A stretch of 40,395 nt of DNA, taken from the NCBI GenBank assembly GCA_964570525.1, contig CAZMYO010000035.1, positions 1 through 40,395 on the forward strand, written 5' to 3'. Below, one piece after another: positions 15,896-24,343 of the stretch. Made by a program: the position numbers and the translations under genes. The stretch is from CAZMYO01 sp964570525. GTDB taxonomy: Bacteria; Patescibacteriota; Patescibacteriia; Magasanikbacterales; GWA2-37-8. The notes beneath the pieces are model-generated. The model did not search any database and was not told the origin of the DNA. It saw only the letters and a list, made by a program, of their open reading frames with translations. Position 1 is the first letter of the stretch. Each line of letters starts with the position of its first letter.

Positions 15896-16738
15896 TTATA
15901 ATTTAGCTCTTCGTGATTGAACGATAAATTTATCGCTCCATTTCTTGGGTTTTCTGGTACGCACGCCGCGCGCCGGCTTGCCGTAAACAGTTTGGGGGCC
16001 GCGCTTCTGACCAATGGGACTGTGGCCCTCACCGCCGCCGTGCGGATGATCTACCGGATTCATATTCTTACCTTTGACGGTTGGTTTGATTCCGCGATGG
16101 CGCATGCGCCCGGCTTTTCCCCAGCGAATCAAACGGCGATCGGGGTTACTCAAGACACCAACTGTCGCCATACATTCTTTTAATATAGCGCGAACTTCTC
16201 CGGAGGGCAATTTAATCTGAACGTAGTCGCCTTCCATACCAATAAGCTGGGCGGATAAACCGGCGCCGCGGGCGAGCTGGCCGCCCTTGCCCGGCGTTAA
16301 TTCAACATTATAGATAAATAAACCAACCGGAATATGCTGGAGCGGCAAGCGATTGCCGGCTCTGGCTTCAATGGCATGCTGGGACGACATTATTTTATCG
16401 CCGACCTTCATTCCTTCCGAAGCAAGCACATAGGACTTTATGCCGCCAAGATATTTGATGAACGCGATACGAGCGCCGCGGTTGGGGTCGTATTCAATAG
16501 CCAAAACTTCCGCCTCTTGATCGAACTTATCTTGCTTAAAATCAACCAGGCGGTAATATTTTTTTACTCCACCGCCTTGGTGGCGCACGGTAATGCGGCC
16601 CTGGTTGTTACGACCGGAATTTTTTTTCAAAATAGTAACCAAGCTCTTTTCTGGCTCAAATTTAGTGATGTCGTCAAAAGCATCCACGCTTGACTGGCGG
16701 CGACCGGGGCTGGTTGGTTTGTATATTTTAATCGGCAT
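15896..16738 (-). CDS. rplB: 50S ribosomal protein L2
   Basis: The 280-aa protein has MPIKIYKPTSPGRRQSS, GRITVRHQGGG, RGAGLSAQLIGMEG and the peptidyl-transferase-proximal signature MNPVDHPHGGGEG. It is normal in length. The 125 nt upstream of its start are nearly the same as those upstream of rpsG (see the repeat at 16741). Confidence 0.98.
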   Translation of the reverse strand: MPIKIYKPTSPGRRQSSVDAFDDITKFEPEKSLVTILKKNSGRNNQGRITVRHQGGGVKKYYRLVDFKQDKFDQEAEVLAIEYDPNRGARIAFIKYLGGIKSYVLASEGMKVGDKIMSSQHAIEARAGNRLPLQHIPVGLFIYNVELTPGKGGQLARGAGLSAQLIGMEGDYVQIKLPSGEVRAILKECMATVGVLSNPDRRLIRWGKAGRMRHRGIKPTVKGKNMNPVDHPHGGGEGHSPIGQKRGPQTVYGKPARGVRTRKPKKWSDKFIVQSRRAKL

Positions 16739-16740
16739 AC

Positions 16741-16865
16741 ATTGATCCAGTTGGTAGTAAGATTAATGACATCGGAATGTACGAAAGTACGAACTTTACG
16801 AAATTACGAAACGATTTTTCGTTTATTCGTATTTTCGTAGTTTTCGTATTTCGCACATAATTTTA
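16741..16865. repeat. Duplicated spacer upstream of rplB (copy 1 of 2)
   Basis: From the rplB start codon to the rplW stop, this spacer matches the one upstream of rpsG (29596-29716): shared ATTGAT, GTAGTAAGATTAATG, ATCGGAATGT, TTTTCGTATTTCGCACATAA. The centre is a long imperfect palindrome built from TACGAAA/TTTCGTA units; a shorter relative lies at 19001-19066. Confidence 0.85.
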
Positions 16866-17285
16866 TTACACTCCTTCGTGAATCGTAATGGATTTACCGG
16901 CTGGCAAAGTAATAATCGCTTTTTTGTAATCGGACCGCTGGCCAAGGCCGCGACCAAAACGCACGCGTCGTCCCTGAACATTTATCACATTAACGTCAAT
17001 CGGATCCACTCCATACATTTCTTTAATAGCCGCCTTGACGTGAATTTTCTTGGCCCAGCGCGCCACAATAAAAGTATACTTATTAGCGCTTTGCATCACA
17101 GCTGATTTTTCGGTAACGAGAGGCTTCACCAAAACACGATACGCCGCCACTCCTGCTTTGGCGGGGGCGGTGGCGCTCTTCCCCTCGACAACCGAAAGAA
17201 CTTCTTTCTTCTTGTCAGCAATCACAGCAGCCTTGGTTAGCTGCGCCTTTGTTTTTCTTTTTAAAAATCTATCCACTAAACCCAT
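16866..17285 (-). CDS. rplW: 50S ribosomal protein L23, N-terminally extended
   Basis: The 139-aa protein has the L23 core from about residue 48 (YRVLVKPLVTEKSAVMQSANKYTFIV and YGVDPIDVNVINVQGR). Typical bacterial L23 is 95-100 aa. The first 47 residues are a Lys/Ala-rich extension (FLKRKTKAQLTKAAVIADKK) of unknown role. It lies between rplD and rplB. Confidence 0.95.
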   Translation of the reverse strand: MGLVDRFLKRKTKAQLTKAAVIADKKKEVLSVVEGKSATAPAKAGVAAYRVLVKPLVTEKSAVMQSANKYTFIVARWAKKIHVKAAIKEMYGVDPIDVNVINVQGRRVRFGRGLGQRSDYKKAIITLPAGKSITIHEGV

Positions 17286-17314
17286 ATACTTTGAAAATAT
17301 CTAATTTCTAATTT

Positions 17315-17953
17315 CTAAACAGGTTGTTTGTTAAACGTTTCTTCAATCTTTTTAATACCGTCAAGACTGGTAATAATCGCCTGCTTCCCCAGCAAATCCA
17401 TCACACTCACGTCTTCGGCGCGCATTGTCTGAATTTTTGGAACATTCTTGGTAATGCGAAGCACGGTTTCATCCTTACCGGGGGTAAGCACCAAAAAGGA
17501 ATGTTGCTTGGCCGGTAAAGCTTTTAGTAATCGGACAAACAATTTGGTCTTTGGTTCGGCAAAAGTTAGCCCCTCCACAATCCATAACGCGCCTTGCCCG
17601 GCTTTATCGCTCAAGCACATCCGGGTAGCCAGCCGACGGGTTTTCTTATTAGTCTTAGTTTTATAATTGCGAATAGATAAAGGACCAAAAGCCACGCCGC
17701 CGCCTTTCCAAATCGGCGAACGGATTGAGCCGTGGCGAGCGCGGCCGGTGCCTTTCTGTTGCCACGGTTTTCTGCCGCCGCCTCTCACCTCGCCGCGATT
17801 CTTGGTATCGGCCCAAGGCTCGCGGGCATTGTTCATTTGAGCGACGTATACTTCATGCACCACTTCCGGTTTTACGGCAATATTAAAAATACTATCGGCT
17901 AATTCGACTTGGCTGGTCTCTTTTCCTTCTAAATTATAAACCTTTGCTTTCAT
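17315..17953 (-). CDS. rplD: 50S ribosomal protein L4
   Basis: The 212-aa protein has MKAKVYNLEGKETSQVELAD and the tunnel-loop signature GGGRKPWQQKGTGRARHGS, followed by PIWKGGGVAFGP. In E. coli L4 also represses the S10 operon; whether the leader upstream of rplC plays such a part here is unknown. The length is normal. It lies 11 nt after rplC. Confidence 0.97.
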   Translation of the reverse strand: MKAKVYNLEGKETSQVELADSIFNIAVKPEVVHEVYVAQMNNAREPWADTKNRGEVRGGGRKPWQQKGTGRARHGSIRSPIWKGGGVAFGPLSIRNYKTKTNKKTRRLATRMCLSDKAGQGALWIVEGLTFAEPKTKLFVRLLKALPAKQHSFLVLTPGKDETVLRITKNVPKIQTMRAEDVSVMDLLGKQAIITSLDGIKKIEETFNKQPV

Positions 17954-17964
17954 AGAACACAGAT

Positions 17965-18603
17965 TTAAGCGGACTTTTTTACTTTTAACTCCCCATCGGC
18001 CTTAATCATAAGGAGGGCGTTTCTTCCTCCCGGCACCGCTCCCTTAATATACAATTCATTCTGCTCGGGGTGAATGTCGACAATTTCCAAATTTTTTATG
18101 GTAACCCGGTCGGTACCCATGTGGCCGGCCATGCGCATGCCCTTAAAAACACGCTGGACGCCGCCGGCGCCGATGGAGCCGGGAGCGCGCAGGTTGTCTT
18201 TGTGGCCGTGAGAGGCGGGACCGCCCCGAAAATGATGGCGTTTCACCACGCCGGCAAAACCTTTACCTTTGGAAGTGCCGATTACCGTTACCTTGTCTCC
18301 CACGGCAAACGTTTCCGTGGTGATAACATCACCGCGTTCCAGATTATCTACTTTTTCAATACCAAAATCTTTGAGCGAGCGAACTGTCTCCAAACCCTTC
18401 AGGTGCCCGGCTTCAGGCTTCTTCATTCTAAAATCGCGCTGTTTATAAAAACCAATCTGCACTGCAATTGCGTTATCTTTCGCGCCAGTTTTTAGCTGCG
18501 TAATTTGGCAAGGGCCGGCTTCCACGCGTGTTACCGGTACGACCTCGCCACTGTCCAAAAAAATCTGGGTCATACCAAGCTTTTTGCCTAAAATAAATTT
18601 CAT
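17965..18603 (-). CDS. rplC: 50S ribosomal protein L3
   Basis: The 212-aa protein starts MKFILGKKLGMTQIF and has GTSKGKGFAGVVKRHHFRGGPASHGH and RAPGSIGAGGVQRVFKGMRMAGHMG. It is the first gene of the long ribosomal-protein operon here, since rpsJ lies upstream behind a separate promoter and leader. Confidence 0.97.
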   Translation of the reverse strand: MKFILGKKLGMTQIFLDSGEVVPVTRVEAGPCQITQLKTGAKDNAIAVQIGFYKQRDFRMKKPEAGHLKGLETVRSLKDFGIEKVDNLERGDVITTETFAVGDKVTVIGTSKGKGFAGVVKRHHFRGGPASHGHKDNLRAPGSIGAGGVQRVFKGMRMAGHMGTDRVTIKNLEIVDIHPEQNELYIKGAVPGGRNALLMIKADGELKVKKSA

Positions 18604-18957
18604 ATTTCAATTGTGTCATTGCGATGACAAATAACTTTTAACAAAAAACTAGAAGCAAAATCACGAATTTATTCACTAATTATCACGGATGATAACTGCG
18701 AATTTCACGACTTCACTTCTAGCCTTCTCGTCCGCCTAGGCAGATCAATTTGTCCATTAGTCGCCGGACGCATCTCAAGAATGGCTATAATTTTTGGTTT
18801 TTAATAATTTTTCTCCGGTTATCAACCGCCTCTGTTAAATGTTTTTTTTCACCACGCCGTAGCTCCTTAGAGCGGAGGCGGGCCTTCGTCCTGGTTATTA
18901 GGACTACGGCCACGTGAAAGATCTTATTTATTCGGCAGCTAATAACTATATTAGGTT
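18604..18957 (-). promoter_or_regulatory. Long structured 5' leader of the rplC operon
   Basis: About 350 nt lie between the predicted transcription start (near 18957) and rplC without an ORF. A long hairpin pairs GCCGTAG (just inside 18913) with CTACGGC (near 18862), and AGGA/TCCT pairs inside it. The leader's end holds GTCATTGCGATGAC (18615-18628), which looks like the two ends of the interspersed repeat joined together. A regulatory leader is plausible by analogy with other ribosomal operons, but no known motif is recognised. Confidence 0.5.
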
Positions 18958-18963
18958 TTCGCT

Positions 18964-18992
18964 AGTTTACCCGAATTCGTTACTTTTGTCAA
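18964..18992 (-). promoter_or_regulatory. Sigma-70 promoter of the rplC ribosomal operon
   Basis: TTGACA (18987-18992), a 17-nt spacer and TAAACT (18964-18969) on the - strand. The -10 TAAACT is also used by the predicted tgt and 40066 promoters. Confidence 0.75.
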
Positions 18993-19000
18993 GATTAATT

Positions 19001-19066
19001 ATGTACGAAATACCAAAGCTACGAAATTAAGCGAAATATAGTCGATTTTCGTATTTCGTGCATTTC
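19001..19066. repeat. TACGAAA/TTTCGTA palindrome downstream of rpsJ
   Basis: GTACGAAATAC, CTACGAAATTA and TTTTCGTATTTCGTGCAT form an imperfect palindrome related to the duplicated spacers upstream of rplB and rpsG. It sits between the rpsJ stop and the rplC promoter. Confidence 0.6.
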
Positions 19067-19486
19067 TTACATCTTTATCTCAATGTCTACTCCGGCCGGC
19101 AGACTCAAACTCATCAAAGCGTCGATGCATTTCGGGGAGGCGTTAATTATGTCAACCAAACGCTTATGAATGCGCATTTCAAACTGTTCGCGGGCGTCTT
19201 TATGCACAAACGTAGAGCGGTTTACCGTGTACTTTAGCTTCTCGGTGGGCAAGGGTACCGGCCCAACTACTTTAGCATCGTGGCGCTCGGCAGTCTCTAC
19301 AATCGTCTTGGTAGCCTGATCAACTATTCTATTATCATAAGCCCGAATCTTGATACGGATTCGGCTCGCCACTTCTCCGCCTTTGGCGGATTTTTCTTTC
19401 TCAATTGTTTTTCCACTCGCCTTAGGCGAGCTGGATCCACCCTGCCTACCGGCAGGCAAACTTTTGGCGGAAGCTGCTGAAGACAT
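19067..19486 (-). CDS. rpsJ: 30S ribosomal protein S10, with palindrome-encoded N-terminal extension or alternative GTG start
   Basis: The S10 core begins near residue 40 (SRIRIKIRAYDN) and contains the typical FVHKDAREQFEMRIHKRL. From ATG 19486 the protein is 139 aa, against about 102 for most S10. The extra 38 residues are encoded by three palindromes (19376-19390, 19426-19440, 19440-19457), giving SAKGG, SPKAS and LPAGRQ. A GTG at 19372 with GGCGGAG upstream would give a normal 101-aa S10 and leave the palindromes in the leader. The sequence does not settle which start is used. It is cotranscribed with tuf. Confidence 0.93.
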   Translation of the reverse strand: MSSAASAKSLPAGRQGGSSSPKASGKTIEKEKSAKGGEVASRIRIKIRAYDNRIVDQATKTIVETAERHDAKVVGPVPLPTEKLKYTVNRSTFVHKDAREQFEMRIHKRLVDIINASPKCIDALMSLSLPAGVDIEIKM

Positions 19487-19509
19487 GCGATTTAGATTAA
19501 AGAGCTATA

Positions 19510-19542
19510 GTAAGGGCGGTCGCCTAAGGCGACCGCCCTTAC
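19510..19542. repeat. 33-nt perfect palindrome between tuf and rpsJ
   Basis: Two 15-nt arms (GTAAGGGCGGTCGCC and its complement) flank a 3-nt centre. There is no U-run, so it may attenuate or stabilise the tuf-rpsJ mRNA rather than end it. A related GGGGCGGTC/GACCGCCCC hairpin lies at 21761-21795. Confidence 0.8.
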
Positions 19543-19549
19543 ATTAATT

Positions 19550-20740
<1,191 letters not shown>

Positions 20741-20890
20741 ATATTTAATTAATCCTTACGCGGCACTGCTCGGAGTGGTCCGGCAGATTTATGTCCAACC
20801 GCTCTATATTTTTGATAAAAATTGGCTAATTTAAACAAAAAACAACTAACAAGAGGCTTGCTGATTGGATTATTAATAATTAGCGTTGTG

Positions 20891-20919
20891 ATTATAGCAG
20901 ATCACAAAAAATTTGGCAA
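20891..20919 (-). promoter_or_regulatory. Sigma-70 promoter of tuf-rpsJ
   Basis: TTGCCA (20914-20919), a 17-nt spacer and a perfect TATAAT (20891-20896) on the - strand. The leader to tuf is about 145 nt. Confidence 0.78.
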
Positions 20920-20934
20920 GAGGGTAGTTTGTGG

Positions 20935-21062
20935 ACACCAAATTTAGTCCATAAAGTCCGTAAAGTCTATAATGTCCATAAAGCTCGATTGTGACTTTAA
21001 AGACTTTTGACTTTTCAGCCTCTTCGGCTGATCCGCCTTTGGCGGAATAGACCTTTTACTCC
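20935..21062. repeat. AAAGTC/GACTTT repeat spacer between the 137-aa gene and tuf
   Basis: Several copies of CCATAAAGTC and TAAAGTC are followed by GACTTT copies in the inverse sense, then the palindrome TCCGCCTTTGGCGGA (21032-21046). It lies between the stop of the 137-aa gene and the tuf promoter. Confidence 0.55.
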
Positions 21063-21064
21063 GT

Positions 21065-21478
21065 TTATTCCACTGGTTCTAGGTAAAATTTCTCCTCTTC
21101 TTCTTCATTGGGTACATCAGCCAGGCTTTCTCCTAAATTGCTTGCTCGTTTGCTTTCTGCTGTCCAATCATCGACAAAATCTAGGGTAACTCTGTCCACC
21201 GCCATCCGGGGGGCTTTCGGTTTAAGAATTTCTGGCATCTCCAGCTCTTCCCCGCTAGAAACAGCTTCCCACGGAAAAGCGCCTTTCTCGGAGAGCGCGT
21301 CATCGTCTTCTGTTTCCTCCTCTAAAAAATGCACTGGCTCGGCATCATCCAATAATTCCTCATATTTATTGAGTGACATTATAACCATAACCTCATCGGT
21401 CTCTTTATCCATAACCAGCGCCTTCTCGCCAGTTCGCGTAATTATACTAATTACCCTGTTGAGCTGATTGTTTTTCAT
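21065..21478 (-). CDS. Small acidic protein with Phd-antitoxin-like N-terminus, unknown function
   Basis: I do not recognise the family with certainty. Residues 1-45 (ITRTGEKALVMDKETDEVMVIMSLNKYEELL) resemble the fold of Phd/YefM-type antitoxins, where a short beta-strand pair leads into SLxxYE. The rest (about 45-137) is very acidic (EEETEDDD, EEEEEK) and looks disordered. No toxin gene is adjacent. The bases right before ATG read CCTCCT, not AGGAGG, so the start lacks a normal ribosome site. It has its own promoter (21620-21647). Confidence 0.7.
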   Translation of the reverse strand: MKNNQLNRVISIITRTGEKALVMDKETDEVMVIMSLNKYEELLDDAEPVHFLEEETEDDDALSEKGAFPWEAVSSGEELEMPEILKPKAPRMAVDRVTLDFVDDWTAESKRASNLGESLADVPNEEEEEKFYLEPVE

Positions 21479-21619
21479 AGGAGGATGTTAACTTTTTTAA
21501 ACCAAACTGATTATAAACCCGATCTCGATTCGGTCGGGATATCTGGGCGGGTTTTTTATGAACAGAGTCGGCTCCGCCGACAATATATCTGGTTTGCCCT
21601 TCATGATATTACGGGCTCC

Positions 21620-21647
21620 ATTATAACACTTTTTAAAAGGCTGTCAA
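21620..21647 (-). promoter_or_regulatory. Sigma-70 promoter of the 137-aa gene
   Basis: TTGACA (21642-21647), a 16-nt spacer and TATAAT (21620-21625) on the - strand. The leader is about 130 nt and includes a CCCGCCCAGATATCCCGACC/GGTCGGGATATCTGGGCGGG-type palindrome region near 21525-21552. Confidence 0.75.
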
Positions 21648-21649
21648 AA

Positions 21650-21682
21650 TTAAAAAACAAAACACCTTGAAAAAAGGTGTTG
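21650..21682 (-). terminator. Intrinsic terminator of the SprT-like gene
   Basis: AACACCTT pairs with AAGGTGTT (21661-21681) and is followed on the - strand by a TTGTTTTTT run. It abuts the next promoter. Confidence 0.78.
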
Positions 21683-21691
21683 GGGGTGGCG

Positions 21692-21795
21692 CCCCGTAGA
21701 CGACTCGTTGATCCTCCGGCGATGCTCTCGCATCCACCTTGCTCACTCGTATGAATCTACGGGGCGGTCGGTCACCTTAGGCGACTGACCGCCCC
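21692..21795. repeat. Large palindromic block downstream of the SprT-like gene
   Basis: GCCCCGTAGA (about 21692) pairs with TCTACGGGGC (ending near 21767), enclosing about 55 nt. The adjoining GGGGCGGTC...GACCGCCCC (21761-21795) forms a second long hairpin with CCTTAGG at its centre. Confidence 0.65.
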
Positions 21796-21796
21796 T

Positions 21797-22213
21797 CTAA
21801 TAGACCAAAAGATGATTCAGATTTTCTTTCTCCCACTTTTTACCGCGCTTAAATCCTGGAAAGGCGGCCTCCTCGGCATTAAAAGCCGGGGTATGAAATT
21901 GACGGCGACCTTTGACCGTCGGAATGGGCTGCTTCTGGTGCAGCATTTCGTGGAAGACGATCCACTTGACAAAGTAGCGCGGCACGAACTTGCGATCGAG
22001 CGAGGGATGAACCCGGATGAGCTTGTCTACAAAGCAATATGAGCCCATCTTAATTGAGTTTCGATGCCGCGGCTTACACCCTGGCTTACGACGCAATCCC
22101 CAAATAATACGCGCCTTGATCTTCCCGTGAAAGTAGCGGCTATTGAGCGAGTTGAAAATCTTTTGCAGATCGTGAACTTTCCCGCGCGTTTCCAAGCGGA
22201 CCGTTCGCGACAT
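21797..22213 (-). CDS. SprT-like zinc metalloprotease domain protein
   Basis: The 138-aa protein carries a zincin motif HEMLH at residues 88-92 with a third likely ligand His107 (QFHTPAF), in the layout of SprT/Spartan-like domains. The region before it (KIFNSLNSRYFHGKI, about 16-31) fits the SprT N-terminal helix. Eukaryotic Spartan digests DNA-protein crosslinks; bacterial roles are unproven, so the substrate is unknown. The N-terminus is Arg/Lys-rich. A strong AAGGAGG lies 6 nt before the ATG. It is a single gene with its own terminator. Confidence 0.85.
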   Translation of the reverse strand: MSRTVRLETRGKVHDLQKIFNSLNSRYFHGKIKARIIWGLRRKPGCKPRHRNSIKMGSYCFVDKLIRVHPSLDRKFVPRYFVKWIVFHEMLHQKQPIPTVKGRRQFHTPAFNAEEAAFPGFKRGKKWEKENLNHLLVY

Positions 22214-22363
22214 GATTATCCTCCTTGTGGCTCGCGTCTTACTTTAAGACACATTGTATGGGTACATTAGCATAGTTTTTTAAAAAATCAAAGATATAGG
22301 AATCTTCTTCTCTCGCTGTGGCTCACTCAGAAGTGAATTTTATTGCGAAACAAAATTCAAACA

Positions 22364-22398
22364 AAAAAATACCTCGGAGACGAGATACTTTTACAAGA
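22364..22398 (-). terminator. Intrinsic terminator downstream of the 95-aa gene
   Basis: TATCTCG/CGAGGTA stem (22371-22393) followed by TTTTTTTG on the - strand. A second, stronger hairpin without a U-run (GGGCAGAGCGACG and complement, 22412-22443) lies between it and the gene. Confidence 0.75.
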
Positions 22399-22508
22399 GT
22401 TTTAATTTAGTGGGCAGAGCGACGCCGGATCGTCGCTCTGCCCGAAGACAGGTAGTTTCGTGATGAACGATGATTGAAATCGCGGTTCAATCACCGATGA
22501 CGCGAGGT

Positions 22509-22796
22509 CTAGAGCTCCTGCCAGAAGGTGCGGTGGCTGCCGCGCCCGTCGTCGCCCGTGATCGTGACCTCGAGCGAGATCTCGCGCAGCTGCTCCGGGT
22601 TCGCCTCGGCGGCCGTGGCCTCGAAGAGGTGCTCGGCGATGTGCAGCTGCTGGCGGTAGCCCATCGACTTGGCGGCCTTGACGGCGTGCACGACGTTGTC
22701 GTGAAACCGCTCGCGCAGGTCCCGCCCGTAGGCGAGGTCGCCCTTGTTGCCCTCGTGGCGCGGCTTGAAAGCGGGGTTCACTTCGAGCTTTCGCAT
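22509..22796 (-). CDS. 95-aa GC-rich protein, unknown function
   Basis: The family is not recognised. I start at 22796 because AAGGAG lies 8 nt upstream; an upstream in-frame ATG at 22829 has no ribosome site. The protein reads MRKLEVNPAFKPRHEG and is rich in His, Arg and Glu, with a helical middle (HDNVVHAVKAAKSMG, IAEHLFEATAAEA). No membrane segment, signal peptide or cysteine is seen. Third codon positions are almost all G or C, far more than in the ribosomal genes nearby, which suggests transfer. It has its own promoter and terminators. Confidence 0.75.
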   Translation of the reverse strand: MRKLEVNPAFKPRHEGNKGDLAYGRDLRERFHDNVVHAVKAAKSMGYRQQLHIAEHLFEATAAEANPEQLREISLEVTITGDDGRGSHRTFWQEL

Positions 22797-22846
22797 GGTT
22801 CTTCTCCTTGGTCTCTCGCTTGCCACCATAGCAAGCTTCTAAAAGA

Positions 22847-22875
22847 AGAATACGCCTTTAACACTAAACTGTCAA
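22847..22875 (-). promoter_or_regulatory. Sigma-70 promoter of the 95-aa gene
   Basis: TTGACA (22870-22875), a 17-nt spacer and TATTCT (22847-22852) on the - strand. Confidence 0.72.
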
Positions 22876-22907
22876 CCCCGTGTCCCGACGTAACATCGGG
22901 GCGGGGT
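22875..22907 (-). terminator. Hairpin downstream of the 112-aa gene
   Basis: CCCCG(tg)TCCCGA and TCGGG(gc)GGGG arms flank the loop CGTAACA; it directly touches the next -35 box. The core CCCGACGTAACATCGGGGCGG is almost the same as the hairpin at 35578-35602. Confidence 0.6.
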
Positions 22908-22918
22908 CAAACTGAAGA

Positions 22919-23257
22919 CTAGAAAACAAACTTTTCCAAGTCGGTTTTGTCGCTGTCCGCTATTACCAATTTTTTGCCAAGCGGAAGCTCAAGATATCGC
23001 TCGTACATATTCACCGCGTCACCAATGATTTCAGTATCATCCGCGGCGTTTATCAGCCGGCGCATCCGATCCAGTCGCTCGCGACCGCCTTCGGAAAAAA
23101 TTAGCCGGAGCTCGCACTCAACTTCCTGTACCGCTCGAATTGGCGGCGTCGGCTTCCAAATCATTTTGCGCATTCTGATTATGACTCGCCAAAGAGCCAC
23201 AATGACAAGAATGGAAGCGATGTCGTAGAAGCCCTGCAGAAAATAAAGATAGCGCAT
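22919..23257 (-). CDS. 112-aa protein with one N-terminal membrane helix, unknown function
   Basis: The family is not recognised. Residues about 8-26 (QGFYDIASILVIVALWRVI) form a single transmembrane or signal-anchor helix followed by RMRKM, which suggests the rest is cytosolic by the positive-inside rule. The soluble part (about 35-112) is helical and charged (GGRERLDRMRRLINAADD, NMYERYLELPLGKK). A perfect AAGGAGG lies 6 nt before ATG. It has its own promoter and hairpin terminator and could work with the soluble SPFH protein two genes upstream, but this is speculative. Confidence 0.78.
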   Translation of the reverse strand: MRYLYFLQGFYDIASILVIVALWRVIIRMRKMIWKPTPPIRAVQEVECELRLIFSEGGRERLDRMRRLINAADDTEIIGDAVNMYERYLELPLGKKLVIADSDKTDLEKFVF

Positions 23258-23277
23258 GTCGCTCCTCCTTTTTAATT

Positions 23278-23305
23278 AGTGTAACACGATAACCAAAAAA
23301 TTCAA
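23278..23305 (-). promoter_or_regulatory. Putative promoter of the 112-aa gene
   Basis: TTGAAT (23300-23305), a 16-nt spacer and TACACT (23278-23283) on the - strand, just downstream of the preceding terminator. Confidence 0.5.
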
Positions 23306-23343
23306 AGGCTTAAAAAATCCTCTTGACGAGGATCGGTGAGATG

Positions 23344-23380
23344 AAAAAAAGAATCGGCGCTTCCCTAATTGGGAAACGCC
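23344..23380 (-). terminator. Intrinsic terminator of the SPFH/NADK-like operon
   Basis: GGCGTTTCCC/GGGAAGCGCC arms (23356-23380) with an AATTA loop, followed on the - strand by GATTCTTTTTTTC. Confidence 0.83.
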
Positions 23381-23396
23381 GTGTGGAATCTCTGCT

Positions 23397-24341
23397 TTAC
23401 ACAAGTAAGTTTGCCGAAGTGGAAGCGACGCGGATGGTAACCGTCGTGCCAGCGTTGAATTCGAGCGCGTCCTCCGGAACACCATCGGAAAAAATCGCGC
23501 CGCCCTCGCCCATTTCGGAATGAAGGGTGAGCGTTTCTCCTTCTTCAATCCAATTGCAAACCGTCGAGACACCCGTCGCGCGGGACGCGAATGGCTCGCG
23601 CACCACGAAGAGCAGACGACGATCGCTCCAGTCGAACGGAACCGTTCCGCCCGCTACCTCCCGCTTCTCTGGCGCTTCAGGCGCGTCGAATTCGCTCGCG
23701 ATCGCGTAGACTCCGTTGACTACGGATGACATCCATCCGCTTGAACCGACGCCCGTTGAGACGAGTACGCCGCTCGAGGAATGACGCTCACGAGAGCCGT
23801 TGAATTCAATCGAGTAGCGGGCAGAAACGTGATCGCGGCGGCCGATCATGAAATCGTTTACCGCGAGCAGTCGCTGTCCATCGTTCGTAGTTGCTTCCGC
23901 GAGCGTCAGCAGATCGGCGCGAGCCGATCCCTCCAACAACTTCCGTATCCGGAGCGCGACGCTGTCCGGCGCAAAACGCATCAACACTCCGTCGATACGC
24001 GTCGGGTCCGGATTCACCGCCAGAATGGGCTGCGCGTCCAGATACTTCGCTACGTTCGCCACCAGCCCATCGGGTCCAATGGCGATTACGAGGTCCGTCA
24101 GTCGGAATAGGAAAGAAGGAATCTCTGATCGCGTGATGACCGTATGGGGCACATCGCGCGGGAGCGCCGCCAGCACCGTTTCGACACCCTTTCGGATGGC
24201 GGCGTGCGCGGCTTCGTACTCCGCGATCGATCCGCCGCGGCTCTTGAGATAAAACGCCGCTTGCGATTTGGAGGGACGCCGCTCGAGGAGGTCCTCGAGC
24301 GGCGTGGGTTTGGTGACGACGATTAGTCGCTCGAACATCAT
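23397..24341 (-). CDS. NAD(+)-kinase-like protein
   Basis: The 314-aa protein follows the NAD kinase (PpnK/NadK) pattern. AIGPDGLVANV (87-97) sits where GGDG(T) binds ATP in true enzymes, with Pro in place of the second Gly and Leu in place of Thr. VND (161-163) matches the NE/ND motif, and SSGVLVSTGVGSSGW (189-203) matches the SDGxxxSTPTGSTAY motif. A role in NADP synthesis or in binding another nucleotide is possible; the GPDG change makes activity uncertain. The start lies 2 nt after the SPFH stop, so translation is probably coupled. Codon use is GC-rich. Confidence 0.8.
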   Translation of the reverse strand: MMFERLIVVTKPTPLEDLLERRPSKSQAAFYLKSRGGSIAEYEAAHAAIRKGVETVLAALPRDVPHTVITRSEIPSFLFRLTDLVIAIGPDGLVANVAKYLDAQPILAVNPDPTRIDGVLMRFAPDSVALRIRKLLEGSARADLLTLAEATTNDGQRLLAVNDFMIGRRDHVSARYSIEFNGSRERHSSSGVLVSTGVGSSGWMSSVVNGVYAIASEFDAPEAPEKREVAGGTVPFDWSDRRLLFVVREPFASRATGVSTVCNWIEEGETLTLHSEMGEGGAIFSDGVPEDALEFNAGTTVTIRVASTSANLLV

Positions 24342-24343
24342 GA

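Noticed and set aside
21065..21478. Toxin-antitoxin pair built on the Phd-like protein
   Set aside because: No toxin-like gene is adjacent on the same strand, and the C-terminal acidic tail is not typical of Phd antitoxins.
21485..21670. + strand frame of 61 codons with AGGAGG right before ATG
   Set aside because: The AGGAGG abuts the ATG, too close for a ribosome site, and the - strand has a promoter reading across it.
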